From the NCBI RefSeq assembly GCF_010858045.1, contig NZ_JAAGVC010000008.1:124001-188000 (forward strand): a stretch of DNA of 64,000 bases. Reading direction: 5' to 3'. Below are positions 1 to 8,926 of the stretch, in pieces. Source of the stretch: Nocardia cyriacigeorgica. Its GTDB lineage: Bacteria > Actinomycetota > Actinomycetes > Mycobacteriales > Mycobacteriaceae. Every line of letters starts with the position of its first letter. Within the stretch, counting starts at the first letter, position 1. The notes beneath the pieces are model-generated. The model had not been told where the DNA came from. It saw only the letters and a list, made by a program, of their open reading frames with translations, and searched no databases. Position numbers and translations under genes: made by a program.

Positions 1-612
1 ACCCGCCCGGATCTGTCGGAACGGTTCAACGCGACCATGCGGCAGGTGAGCCTGCCCATCGCACAACTGGTTCCGGTGAGCTACGACTTCACCCGGCACG
101 GCACGGTGATCGATGTCGGCGGCGGCGACGGCACCTTGATCTCGCAGATCCTTCGGGGCGCGCCCGCGGTGGGCGGCGTCGTCTTCGACTCGCCGAGCGG
201 CGTCGCCGAGGCCGGCGCTACGCTGGCCGCGGCCGGTGTCGCCGACCGCTGCCGAATCGAGGCGGGCGATTTCTTCGCCGCGGTACCCGAAGGCGGCGAC
301 CTGTACGTGCTGAAGAACATCCTGCACGACTGGGACGACGAGCGCTGCGCCACGATTCTCGGCCGCTGCCGCGAGGTCACCCCCGCCGACGGCAGGTTGC
401 TGATCGTGGAATCGGTGCTACCCGACCTGGTCGACACCGCCGATCCGGCCCCCTATCTCACCGACATCAGCATGCTCGTCAACATGGGCGGCCAGGAACG
501 CACCCGCACCGAGTACGAGACCCTGTGCAGCCGAGCGGGTTTCGCGGTCGTCGCGGTGCACCCCACGGTCATTCCCACCTCGTACTCGCTGATCGAGGCC
601 ATGCCGGTCTGA
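1..612 (+). CDS. SAM-dependent O-methyltransferase (C-terminal part, 5' end outside window)
   Basis: The reading frame is open from the first base, so the N-terminal dimerisation domain lies upstream of the window and only about 203 residues are seen. The visible part is the Rossmann methyltransferase domain of the plant-type/hydroxyneurosporene O-methyltransferase family. It has the SAM loop VIDVGGGDGTL, an acidic FDSP stretch for the adenosine, and LKNILHDWDDERC, where the HDW histidine is the usual catalytic base, followed by LLIVESVLPD. Such enzymes methylate a phenolic or enolic hydroxyl. The stop is 15 bp before the P450, so both are probably in one operon with the halogenase-like gene. 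The substrate cannot be read from the sequence. Confidence 0.85.
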   Translation, partial: TRPDLSERFNATMRQVSLPIAQLVPVSYDFTRHGTVIDVGGGDGTLISQILRGAPAVGGVVFDSPSGVAEAGATLAAAGVADRCRIEAGDFFAAVPEGGDLYVLKNILHDWDDERCATILGRCREVTPADGRLLIVESVLPDLVDTADPAPYLTDISMLVNMGGQERTRTEYETLCSRAGFAVVAVHPTVIPTSYSLIEAMPV

Positions 613-627
613 ACGGATACCTCACCG

Positions 628-1866
628 ATGCCCGAGACACCCCGGCCGATCGTGGTCGACCTGCTCGCCGACGATTTCCACGCCCGCGCCCATACCGTCT
701 ACGACGAGTTGCGTGCGCACGCACCGATCGTCTTCGCCGAACTGCCAGAACAACCCGGTCGCGGATTCTGGATGATCACCGGATACGCCGTCGCCGAGGC
801 CGCGCTGCGTGCGCCCGGGCTGGCCAACAATCCCCGTGCGCTGCTCACCCCGGCGCAGCGCACCGCCCGGGCCCGGGCGGGCATCACCGATCCGCCCGAC
901 TCGATGCTGCTGTCCGACCCGCCGCAGCACACCCGATTGCGCCGAGCCGCACAGCAGGCATTCACGTCGCGGTCGGTCACCGCGTTGCGCCCTTCCGTGA
1001 TCCGTCACGCCGAGCGCCTGCTGGACGAAGCGGACCGGGCCGCCCGTGACGGCGACGGCACCGTGGACCTGCTGCACACCTACGCCTATCCGCTGTCGCT
1101 GACCGTGCTCGGCGACATCCTCGGTTTTCCCGCGGAATGGCACCCCGGTCTGCACGATCTCGCGGTCCGCGCCGCCACCGCCGCCACCCCGCTGTCCGGA
1201 CCGGACCCCGTGCTGCGCGAGCAGCTCGACGCGTATACCCGCGAACTCGTCGTCCGCAAACGCCGCACACCCGGCGACGATCTGGTCAGCAGGCTCGCCC
1301 ACCCCGCGTCCGGCCGGGACGCGCTCTCCGACCCCGAACTGCAGGCCATGATCGGTCTGCTGGTCGCCGCGGGATTCGAGACGTCGGCGAGCCTGATCGC
1401 CAGCGCCGTGCTGTCGCTGCTCGCCCACCCGGACCAATGGGCCGCCCTGTGTGCGGATCCGTCGCTGGCCGCGCCGGCCGTGGAGGAGACGATGCGCTAC
1501 TGGGGTCCGGTGGAATCGGCGACCATGCGCCTCGCGCTGGCGCCGTTGCGGCTCGGCGGGCAACGCGTCGAACGCGGTGATCGGGTGCTGGTGTGCACCG
1601 CCGCCGCCAACCGCGACCCCGCCCACGTTCCCGATCCGCACCGCTTCGACATCCACCGCGCGCCGCGCCCGCACCTGGGTTTCAGCGGCGGCATCCACAA
1701 CTGCTTGGGTGCGGCGCTGGCCCGCACCGAGGTCGCGGTCGCGCTCACCACCCTGGCCGGGCGCTGGCCCGGCCTGCGTCCGGCGACCGGCCCGGCCGAG
1801 CCCCGCTGGCGCCCGGGCATGGGCCTGCGCGGCCTGCGCGCGCTCCCGGTCCGCCCACCCGACTGA
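628..1866 (+). CDS. cytochrome P450
   Basis: A complete 412-residue soluble bacterial P450. It shows the HTRLR motif of helix C, the I-helix oxygen-activation motif AGFETSA, the K-helix ExxR as ETMR, and the haem-binding loop FSGGIHNCLG with the axial cysteine near residue 358. Length fits the CYP105/107-like tailoring class. It presumably hydroxylates or couples an intermediate of the cluster, using electrons from a ferredoxin not encoded here. It sits 15 bp after the O-methyltransferase and 35 bp before the halogenase-like gene, all on the plus strand, so co-transcription is likely. Substrate and regiochemistry are unknown. Confidence 0.93.
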   Translation: MPETPRPIVVDLLADDFHARAHTVYDELRAHAPIVFAELPEQPGRGFWMITGYAVAEAALRAPGLANNPRALLTPAQRTARARAGITDPPDSMLLSDPPQHTRLRRAAQQAFTSRSVTALRPSVIRHAERLLDEADRAARDGDGTVDLLHTYAYPLSLTVLGDILGFPAEWHPGLHDLAVRAATAATPLSGPDPVLREQLDAYTRELVVRKRRTPGDDLVSRLAHPASGRDALSDPELQAMIGLLVAAGFETSASLIASAVLSLLAHPDQWAALCADPSLAAPAVEETMRYWGPVESATMRLALAPLRLGGQRVERGDRVLVCTAAANRDPAHVPDPHRFDIHRAPRPHLGFSGGIHNCLGAALARTEVAVALTTLAGRWPGLRPATGPAEPRWRPGMGLRGLRALPVRPPD

Positions 1867-1901
1867 GCACCGAAAGCACCATCAGCACAAGGAGTTCGAC
1901 C

Positions 1902-3491
1902 ATGACATCGCCCACCGCACCCCGATACGACGTCGCCGTTCTCGGTGCCGGGATCGCGGGCAGCACGCTCGCCACGATCCTGGCCAGGCACGGCCTGGCC
2001 GTCCTGCTCATCGACGCGGGCGTGCATCCGCGCTTCGTAGTGGGCGAATCGACCATTCCGCACGCGAGCACAACCGTGCGCGTGCTGGCCGAGCGCTACG
2101 ACGTCCCCGAGCTCGCCGCGCTGTCCACTTTCCAGGACACCGCGGAGAAGGTCGTCAAGACCTGCGGGCAGAAGCAGAATTTCGGCTTCGTGTACCACGA
2201 GCAGGACCGCCCGTCCGATCCGCGCAAGGCCAACCAGGTCGTGCTGGCCTCCGGGTACCGCCGTGCCGAGTCGCACTGGTTCCGCCAGGACATCGACGCG
2301 CACGTCTACCACCTCGCCGTCCGCTACGGCGTCGCCGCGCGGATGAACACCCGGATCGACGACATCGACGTCGATCCCGACGGCGGTGCGACGCTGCGCT
2401 CGGCCTCCCGTGAGACGTTCACAGCGAACTATCTGGTCGATGCCACCGGATTCCGTTCCGTGCTGGCCGAGCGTTTCGGGCTCCGGGAACTGCCCACCCG
2501 GGCACGCACCCGCTCCCGCTCGCTGTTCACCCACATGATCGGCGTCGAGCCGTTCGACGACGTCGCGCCCGTGCCCTACGATCCGCCGACCCGCTGGCAC
2601 AACGGCACCCTGCACCACATCTTCGACGGCGGCTGGCTCTGGGTGATCCCGTTCGACAACAACGACGCCTCGACCAACCCGCTGTGCAGCGTCGGACTCA
2701 CCCTCACCGGAGACGCCGTCGACGACGACCGCCCGGCCCCCGAGGAAGAGTTCCAGGCCTTCCTCGACCGCTTCCCCGCGGTGGCGAAACAGTTCGCCAA
2801 CGCGCGCGCGGTCCGGCCGTGGGTGAGCACCGGCCGGCTGCAATATTCCGCGACCGAGACTGTCGGCGACCGCTTCTGCCTCACCGCACAATCCGCGGGG
2901 GCGATCGACGCGCTGTTCTCCCGCGGCCTCGCCAACTCCTTCCAGACGGTGAACGCGCTGGCCTGGCGGCTCATCGAAGCGGCACGCACGGGTGACTGGT
3001 CCCGCGGGCGGTTCCTCGGTCTGGACGCGGTGCAGCAGCGGATGTTCGACGTGCACGACGATTTCGCGTACTGCTCCTACGTCGGCTTCCGCGATTACGC
3101 GCTGTGGGACGCCGTGTTCCGGGTCTGGCACACCTACAGCTTCTACGCCGACGCCGCCCTGGAACACGCGCTGTCCCGGTACTACTCGAGTCGCGACGAC
3201 GCCGTGTTCCGCACTCTCGAGCGCGCCGATTCCCCGCTGGCGCGCAACATCCGCGAACTGCTGGCGTCGACGCGGGCGACCTGTGCAGCCGTCGAACGCG
3301 GCGAGCTGACCTCCGAGGCGGCCGCGACCGCGATCATCGAGCGGATCAACCAGGAACGTTTCTTCCCCGAGTACCTGCCGCACGGCAATCCGGAACACAG
3401 GTACATCGACATCGGCCAGGACACGGCGATGGAGTTCATGCGCTGGACCCGCGCCGACGCGCCGAAGTGGATCAGCGAATCCTTCGCGTGA
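1902..3491 (+). CDS. FAD-dependent halogenase-like oxidoreductase
   Basis: A 529-residue flavoprotein. The start is the ATG 7 nt after AAGGAG; the frame is open further upstream but without a ribosome site. The N-terminus has the dinucleotide motif GAGIAG (residues 15-20), then GESTIP (about 48-53), the conserved loop of flavin-dependent halogenases. Near residue 244 there is WLWVIP, which matches the halogenase signature WxWxIP. A lysine-containing stretch (EKVVKTCGQK) lies near the position of the catalytic lysine of PrnA-type enzymes, but I cannot place it without an alignment. Enzymes of this kind chlorinate or brominate electron-rich aromatics; some members are epoxidases or hydroxylases instead. 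Next to a salicylate synthase, an aryl acid or phenol substrate is the natural guess. Confidence 0.8.
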   Translation: MTSPTAPRYDVAVLGAGIAGSTLATILARHGLAVLLIDAGVHPRFVVGESTIPHASTTVRVLAERYDVPELAALSTFQDTAEKVVKTCGQKQNFGFVYHEQDRPSDPRKANQVVLASGYRRAESHWFRQDIDAHVYHLAVRYGVAARMNTRIDDIDVDPDGGATLRSASRETFTANYLVDATGFRSVLAERFGLRELPTRARTRSRSLFTHMIGVEPFDDVAPVPYDPPTRWHNGTLHHIFDGGWLWVIPFDNNDASTNPLCSVGLTLTGDAVDDDRPAPEEEFQAFLDRFPAVAKQFANARAVRPWVSTGRLQYSATETVGDRFCLTAQSAGAIDALFSRGLANSFQTVNALAWRLIEAARTGDWSRGRFLGLDAVQQRMFDVHDDFAYCSYVGFRDYALWDAVFRVWHTYSFYADAALEHALSRYYSSRDDAVFRTLERADSPLARNIRELLASTRATCAAVERGELTSEAAATAIIERINQERFFPEYLPHGNPEHRYIDIGQDTAMEFMRWTRADAPKWISESFA

Positions 3492-3498
3492 TCGCGCC

Positions 3499-3523
3499 GG
3501 CCGGTGCCGCTGCGGCACCGGCC
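3499..3523. terminator. strong G/C hairpin between halogenase-like gene and salicylate synthase
   Basis: Two perfectly complementary 12-base arms (3499-3510 and 3512-3523) flank a single T, starting 8 bp after the halogenase-like stop. There is no T-tract, as is common for actinobacterial terminators. It could end the upstream transcript or attenuate read-through into the salicylate synthase. Confidence 0.4.
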
Positions 3524-3549
3524 GCGCATCCCCATCCCCGAATCGAACA

Positions 3550-4898
3550 GTGAGCACGATGAACCGGCACACCACGCTCGACGCCGACGGCTATGTACAC
3601 AGCGTGCGCCCGCACACCGCCGACCCGCTCGCCCTGACGACCGCGATCGCGGCCTCTGGGCAGCTCACCGACTACATCGTCTACGAACAGCCCGGCCGCT
3701 GGTACCTGGCGGGCAACCCGGTCGGCGCGATCAGCGTCGGGCCGGATCGGCTGCACAGCACCCTCGGCGGCGACCACACCGCATCCTGGTCGGGCACGCC
3801 GTGGCCGCATATCCGCGCCGCACTCGACCGGGCGTCGATCCCCGGATGGAAGGCCTACGGCTGGGCCTGCTTCGAACTCTGGGATCCCGCACCGCGACGC
3901 CGGGCGACGTCCTCGCGCACATCATGGTGCCCGGGGTGGAACTGGAGATCACCGCCACCGAGGTCCAGATCAGGAGCTACGGCACCCCGTTCGACCTCCA
4001 CCTACCCGATCCCTCCGGTGTCGCGGCCGGACTCACGCCGATGCCGGTGGGCCGAGTCGACGTCGCGTACCTGGCCAGGGTGGGCGCGGCACAGGAGCGC
4101 ATCGACGGCGGCGAGTTCCACAAGGTGATCATGTCCCGCCGCGTGGACCTGCCGTTCGCGGTGGATATGCCCGCCACCTATGCGGCGGTCCGGCGCGCCA
4201 ACACTCCCGCGCGCTCGTTCCTGCTCGATCTCGGCGGCTGGCAGGCGGCGGGCGTCAGCCCGGAAACCGTACTCGAGGCCGACGGCGCCGGGCTCGCCAC
4301 GACCCAGCCCCTCGCGGGCACCCGAGCCAGGACCGGCGACCCCGTACGCGACCGCGCGCTCCGGGAAGAACTGCTCGCCGACCCGAAAGAGGTGTACGAG
4401 CACGCGATCTCGGTCCGGCTGGCGTTCGACGAACTGGCCGGTGTCGGCACCGCCACCCGGGTCGGTGAGTTCCTGGCCGTCAAGGAACGCGGCAGCGTTC
4501 AGCATCTCGCGTCCCGGGTCGAGACGCTGTTGCCGCCCGATCGCGACGGATGGGACGCCCTGGCCGCCGTGTTCCCGGCGATCACCGCCTCCGGCATCCC
4601 CAAGGCCCCGGCGTGCGCCGCGATCGACCAACTCGAGCCCGGCACTCGCGGCCTCTACAGTGGCACCGTCCTGCGTGCCGACCACACCGGAGTCCTGGAC
4701 GCCGCACTGGTTTTGCGTGCTGTGTATCAACGGGACGGTCGCGCTTGGTTGCGCGCCGGAGCCGGCATCGTCACCGGCTCGACACCGGAGCGCGAGCACG
4801 AGGAGACCTGCGAAAAGCTCTCCTGCATCGCTCCCTATCTCGTCGCGGACCGCGCCGGGCAGCCGAGCACCTCTCCCCCGCGGCCGATCCCCGCGTGA
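3550..4898 (+). pseudogene. salicylate synthase (MbtI/Irp9 type), interrupted by a frameshift
   Basis: Two overlapping frames together make one chorismate-utilising salicylate synthase of about 450 residues. Residues 1-113 (GTG at 3550, or ATG at 3559) run in one frame up to GWACFELWDP. The rest, from about TPGDVLAHIMVP, continues in the frame one base earlier, so one base is missing, or two extra, near 3875-3905. The catalytic part is intact: HKVIMSR (base lysine of MbtI K205 type), SPE (acid glutamate of E252 type), PLAGTR, KEVYEHAISV and EETCEKLS with the Mg-binding glutamates. It would convert chorismate to salicylate via isochorismate, the cap of mycobactin, nocobactin and yersiniabactin-like metallophores. 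Real inactivation and an assembly error are both possible; GC-rich context favours checking raw reads. Confidence 0.8.
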
Positions 4899-5118
4899 AC
4901 CAATTCGAGTGAACGCTTCGCCCGCGAGGGCAGGTCGCGCTGCCGTCCGGCACGCCCTCGGAGCCCGGTGATCCGGCCCGAGGGCGATTTCCTGTGCAGA
5001 CCAGTTCGGCATTCGGGTCGACACGCAGTGCCGCAATCGCTTTCGTGGGCACCGTGGCGGTGGGCCTCCCGTGCGCCCTGGTCTGGGCCACCCACGTCGG
5101 GCGCAAGCCGCCCTCTCG

Positions 5119-6864
5119 TCACACCGCGGCGGTGACCTTCCAGTGCCGAGCCCTGGTCTGCGCCGCCCACATCGCGCTGTAGCGCCCCTGCTGTGCCAGC
5201 AGTTCGGCGTGGGTGCCGCGCTCGGAGACCACACCGTCCTCCAGCACCAGGATCTGATCCGCCGCCACCACGGTGGACAGCCGGTGCGCGATCACGACGA
5301 CGGTCTTCGCCGCGACCAATGCGTCGATGGCTTCCTGGACGTACACCTCGCTCTCGGTGTCCAGCGCTGCGGTCGGCTCGTCCAGCACCACGATGGGCGC
5401 GTCTTTGAGGATCGCGCGCGCGATCGAAATGCGCTGGCGCTCACCGCCGGAGAGCGCGCCGCCGATCTCGCCGACGCGGGTCTCGTAGCCGTGCGGGAGC
5501 CGTTCGACGAAGGTGTGCACATTGGCGGCCCTGGCGGCGGCCTCGATCTGCTCCTGGGTGGCGTCCGGTGCGGCCATCGCGATGTTGGCCTGGATCGTGT
5601 CGTCGAACAGATACACGTCCTGGAACACCACCGCGATATTGCGGTAGATCTCTGCCGGGTCGAGGTCGCGCAGGTCGGTGCCGCCGATCCGGACGCTACC
5701 CGCGTCGGGGTCGGCGTAGCGGGTCAGCAACCGGGTCACCGTCGTCTTCCCTGAGCCGGACGGGCCGACCAACGCGGTGAGCGAGCGCGCCGGCGCGGTG
5801 AAGGACACCCCGCGCAATACCGCGCCGCCGTCGCCGTACCCGAAGTGCACGTCGGCGAATTCCAGGTCGTGCGCGGTGATCCGCGCCTCCGGGGCACCGA
5901 CCGGCAGCACGGGCGTATCGAGCACGTCGCCGACGCGCTCCAGCGCCGAATCGATGACCTCGAAGATCGCCGACAGGTTCGCCATGGTCGACAGCGGTTC
6001 GGCGAAGCGCACGGCGGCGGCGACCACGGCGATCAGCAGCGCCGCCGACAGCCGCAGGTCCAGCACCAGGGCCGCGCCGACGGCCACCATCGCCACCAGG
6101 CAGAGTTGAACGACGCTGGAAGCCAGCAGGCCGGGCCAGGTCAACCGCTTCTGCATCGCCGACATGGCTTCGTTCTGCTCGCGCAGAGTCTCGACCAGCC
6201 GCTGCGACGAGCTGCCCACCTGCCCGGTCGCCCGCAGCACCGGCAGTCCCTGCACGTACTCGACCACCCGGTTCGCCGCCGCGGCATCGGCCGCGTCGGT
6301 CCGGCGGGCACCCACGCCGGTGATCTGCTGGATGCGGCGGACGAAGAACACCGCGAACGGCAACGACACCGCGAGCACCAGACCGAGGCGCCAGTCGACC
6401 GCGAAGATGATCACGCCGATGATGACGGGCACTGTCACCATCTGGATGAACAGCAGCGCCATCCCGGACGATCCCATCGTCGCGTTGGCGACATTGCTGC
6501 CCATCACCGTGGTGAGATCGCCTGCGGCGCGGCGTTCGAGGTCGGCCTGCGCCATGGTCCGCAGTCGCTCACCCAGCCGCAGCCGGGTGCCCGCGAGCAC
6601 GTCGGCCCAGCGGCCGAACTCGAACCGGAGCTGCCCGTAGTGGCAGGCCGCCTGGAGCACCCAGCACACCACGAGCACCGCGAACCAGCGCCATGCGGCG
6701 GTGGTGTCGACCTCGGGCCGGCTCAGTTCGTAGAGGATCGGAACGAGGGTGGCGTAGGCGGCGGCCTGCAGGATCGACGCGAGCAGCGCGAACCACAGGG
6801 TGCGGCGGAACTCGTCTCGGTAGTCACCGGCGGCGAGCAGCATGAGCCGCAGGATTCTTCTCAT
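5119..6864 (-). CDS. ABC transporter, IrtB/YbtQ-type half transporter
   Basis: A 581-residue membrane-ATPase fusion: an N-terminal six-helix ABC exporter-fold domain (about residues 1-310) and a C-terminal nucleotide-binding domain with Walker A GPSGSGKTT, signature LSGGERQR, Walker B IVVLDEPTAALD and H-loop IAHRLST. Homologous pairs (IrtAB, YbtPQ) have an exporter fold but import iron-loaded siderophores. The ATG at 6864 overlaps the stop of the partner gene by 4 nt, so the two are translationally coupled and probably form a heterodimer. It converges on the salicylate synthase. Drug or lipid export cannot be ruled out by fold alone; the neighbouring aryl-acid genes favour a metallophore. Confidence 0.88.
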   Translation of the reverse strand: MRRILRLMLLAAGDYRDEFRRTLWFALLASILQAAAYATLVPILYELSRPEVDTTAAWRWFAVLVVCWVLQAACHYGQLRFEFGRWADVLAGTRLRLGERLRTMAQADLERRAAGDLTTVMGSNVANATMGSSGMALLFIQMVTVPVIIGVIIFAVDWRLGLVLAVSLPFAVFFVRRIQQITGVGARRTDAADAAAANRVVEYVQGLPVLRATGQVGSSSQRLVETLREQNEAMSAMQKRLTWPGLLASSVVQLCLVAMVAVGAALVLDLRLSAALLIAVVAAAVRFAEPLSTMANLSAIFEVIDSALERVGDVLDTPVLPVGAPEARITAHDLEFADVHFGYGDGGAVLRGVSFTAPARSLTALVGPSGSGKTTVTRLLTRYADPDAGSVRIGGTDLRDLDPAEIYRNIAVVFQDVYLFDDTIQANIAMAAPDATQEQIEAAARAANVHTFVERLPHGYETRVGEIGGALSGGERQRISIARAILKDAPIVVLDEPTAALDTESEVYVQEAIDALVAAKTVVVIAHRLSTVVAADQILVLEDGVVSERGTHAELLAQQGRYSAMWAAQTRARHWKVTAAV

Positions 6865-8711
6865 CGGTGCGTGATCTCCTCGGTGGTGCCCGCGCCGAGG
6901 CCCCAGCCACGGGCGCGCTGGTGGTGCTCCCAGAGCCGGGCGTAGGTGCCGCCGGCCGCGACAAGTTCGCTGTGCGTGCCGGTTTCGGCGACCCGGCCGG
7001 ATTCGAGCACCACGATCTGGTCGGCGTCGACGATCGTGGACAGCCGGTGCGCGACCACGAGCACGGTGCGGCCGCGGGTGAGTTCGGCGATGGCGCCCTG
7101 GATGGCCGCCTCGTTCTCCGGATCGGCGAACGACGTCGCCTCGTCGAGGATCACGATCGGTGCGTCCATCAGAAGCGCCCGCGCGATGGTGATCCGCTGC
7201 CGTTGGCCGCCGGAAAGCCGGGCGCCGCGCTCGCCGACCGGGGTCTCGTAGCCCTGCGGCAGTTCCGTGACGATGAAATCGTGTGCCCGCGCGGCCCGCG
7301 CCGCCGCCTCGACCTCGGCGTCGGTGGCCGACGGCCGGCCCAGCCGGATGTTCGCGGCCACGGTGTCCGACAGCAGGAACGGGTCCTGAAAGACCATCGC
7401 CAGGTGCCCGAGCAGGACCTCGGACGGGATCTGCCGCACGTCGACACCGCCGACCAGCACCTGCCCGGAGTCCACGTCCCAGAACCGCGGAATCAGCCGC
7501 GCGACCGTCGATTTCCCGGACCCCGACGGCCCCACCAGCGCGCACACGGTCCCGCTCGGCACTGTCAGATCGACACCGTCCAGGGCGGCCCGGTCCGCGC
7601 CCGCGTAGCCGAACCGGACGGACCGGAATTCGATCGACCCGTCGACCGGGCGCTGCGGGCGCTCCGGCTCCGGCAACGGCGCGATCTCGAGCACGTCGAC
7701 GATCCGCGCCGCGCCGGCCTTGGAGTCGTTGATCAAATTCGACAGATTCATCAACGGCACCACCGACTCCACCGGCAGGGTGCCGATGAGGATGGCCGCG
7801 ATCAGCGTGGCGGGCGACATGGACCCGGCGGAGGACAACCAGATGCCCACCGCGGTCACGATGACGATGGTCGGCAGCGGCGCGACGGTCAGGTTGGCGA
7901 AGATCATCGCGCCGCGATTGTTGTTCTGCCAGTTGGTGGTAGCGACATTGAACTGCCGAACCCGGTCCACGAACCGGCGGAAGGAGACGGTGCCGTCGTC
8001 GAAGGTCCGCACCACGGGCATGCCCTGCACGAATTCCACCGTCGCCGCGTTGATCGCCTCGTTGGCCTCGTCGTAGCGGCGCCGGGTCTCGACGTAATCG
8101 CGCAAGCTCAACTGCATCCCGACGAACACCACCGGCAGGAACAACGCGACCGCCAGCAGCAGCCGCCAGTCCACGAACCCCAGGGCGATCAGCGCCGCGA
8201 CCGGCTGCGCGATGGTGAACCCGGCGAGCGGCACCGCGTCGGCCACCGCCATGTGCAGCCCGCGCACATCGTCCTGGACAACCTTTTTCACCGCGCCCGA
8301 GCCCAGCCGCTGCGCCTCCCCCAGCGGAATCCGGGCCAGATGTGTGGCGAGATCGCGGCGCAGGCGCTGCTCGAGATCGAACGAGGCCAGGTGCGAGAGC
8401 AGGAAAGACCAGGCACGCAACGCGAATCGGGCGACGAACCCGGCGGCGGCGAGCACGAGGCACAGCACGACCGTGCTGCTCGCGGGATCGGCGGCCAGGA
8501 GTTCTCGCAACGCGAGTGCCAGGCAGACGAACCCGGCGACTCCCGCCGCGCCCCCGAGCGCGGCGACCGCGAGCGCGGCCCCGAGCCGTCCGCGGACCGG
8601 TTCGGTCACCCGGAAGAGCGCGCTGCCGGGCGTCACCTCGGGTGCGTCCCCGGCCTGCTGCGGCTCCTGCTCCACCTCGTCCGCCTGGAGCGTCGCTCCG
8701 GTCCCAGTCAT
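6861..8711 (-). CDS. ABC transporter, IrtA/YbtP-type half transporter without SIP domain
   Basis: A 616-residue half transporter: a short N-terminal cytosolic tail, six membrane helices, then an ATPase domain with GPSGSGKST, LSGGQRQR and Walker B IVILDEATSFAD. The catalytic glutamate and H-loop (VAHRLST) are present. The chosen start is the ATG at 8711, preceded by GGGAG; a TTG at 8765 would overlap the operator-like box upstream. Mycobacterial IrtA carries an N-terminal siderophore-interacting FAD domain; this protein has none and so resembles Yersinia YbtP. It is the first gene of a two-gene operon and heterodimerisation with the downstream partner is expected. A separate ferric-reductase-like gene lies 1.1 kb away on the other strand. 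Confidence 0.87.
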   Translation of the reverse strand: MTGTGATLQADEVEQEPQQAGDAPEVTPGSALFRVTEPVRGRLGAALAVAALGGAAGVAGFVCLALALRELLAADPASSTVVLCLVLAAAGFVARFALRAWSFLLSHLASFDLEQRLRRDLATHLARIPLGEAQRLGSGAVKKVVQDDVRGLHMAVADAVPLAGFTIAQPVAALIALGFVDWRLLLAVALFLPVVFVGMQLSLRDYVETRRRYDEANEAINAATVEFVQGMPVVRTFDDGTVSFRRFVDRVRQFNVATTNWQNNNRGAMIFANLTVAPLPTIVIVTAVGIWLSSAGSMSPATLIAAILIGTLPVESVVPLMNLSNLINDSKAGAARIVDVLEIAPLPEPERPQRPVDGSIEFRSVRFGYAGADRAALDGVDLTVPSGTVCALVGPSGSGKSTVARLIPRFWDVDSGQVLVGGVDVRQIPSEVLLGHLAMVFQDPFLLSDTVAANIRLGRPSATDAEVEAAARAARAHDFIVTELPQGYETPVGERGARLSGGQRQRITIARALLMDAPIVILDEATSFADPENEAAIQGAIAELTRGRTVLVVAHRLSTIVDADQIVVLESGRVAETGTHSELVAAGGTYARLWEHHQRARGWGLGAGTTEEITHR

Positions 8712-8763
8712 GTCACGGCTCCCGTCGATTCCCCGCGTACAGCTCCCGGCTCGACCGCCGGTC

Positions 8764-8782
8764 AATGAAAACGATTATCATT
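8764..8782. promoter_or_regulatory. Fur-superfamily (Zur-like) operator candidate
   Basis: The 19-bp element AATGAAAACGATTATCATT is an imperfect palindrome in an unusually A/T-rich patch, 53 bp before the start of the transporter operon and within the divergent region shared with the TetR gene. Its reverse complement matches the Fur consensus core AATGATAATCATTATC at 14 of 16 positions and also resembles the TGAAAAnnATTnTCA type of actinobacterial Zur site. Iron in these bacteria is normally handled by IdeR/DmdR, whose box (TTAGGTTAGGCTAACCTAA type) is different, so zinc control by Zur is the likelier reading. The match was made by eye. Confidence 0.6.
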
Positions 8783-8926
8783 AACAAGAGCTCGACCTTA
8801 ACACAGTCGGAGGCCGCCCGAGAAGGCGGCGATCAGAGCCTACGGCGATTTTCCCGACGCGTGTTTTTATCATGGGACCACACCCCGGCTCTCCTGTCGA
8901 GAGCGCCATCGGAAGAATAGAGCGCC

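Noticed and set aside
4294-4330. Gln in TQPLAGTR of the salicylate synthase as loss of the catalytic acid
   Set aside because: By residue counting from the MbtI base lysine (K205) the acid glutamate (E252) is the one in the SPE motif, which is conserved here; the Glu/Gln before PLAGTR is a different position.
4899-5118. Intrinsic terminator between salicylate synthase and transporter gene
   Set aside because: Only a 7-bp stem (4925-4931 with 4954-4960) with an inner 5-bp hairpin was found; too weak to call.
5119-8463. A single 1114-codon minus-strand frame as one fused double ABC transporter
   Set aside because: The upstream part is an out-of-frame, arginine-rich shadow of the IrtA-like gene; the real second gene starts at 6864 with a 4-nt overlap.
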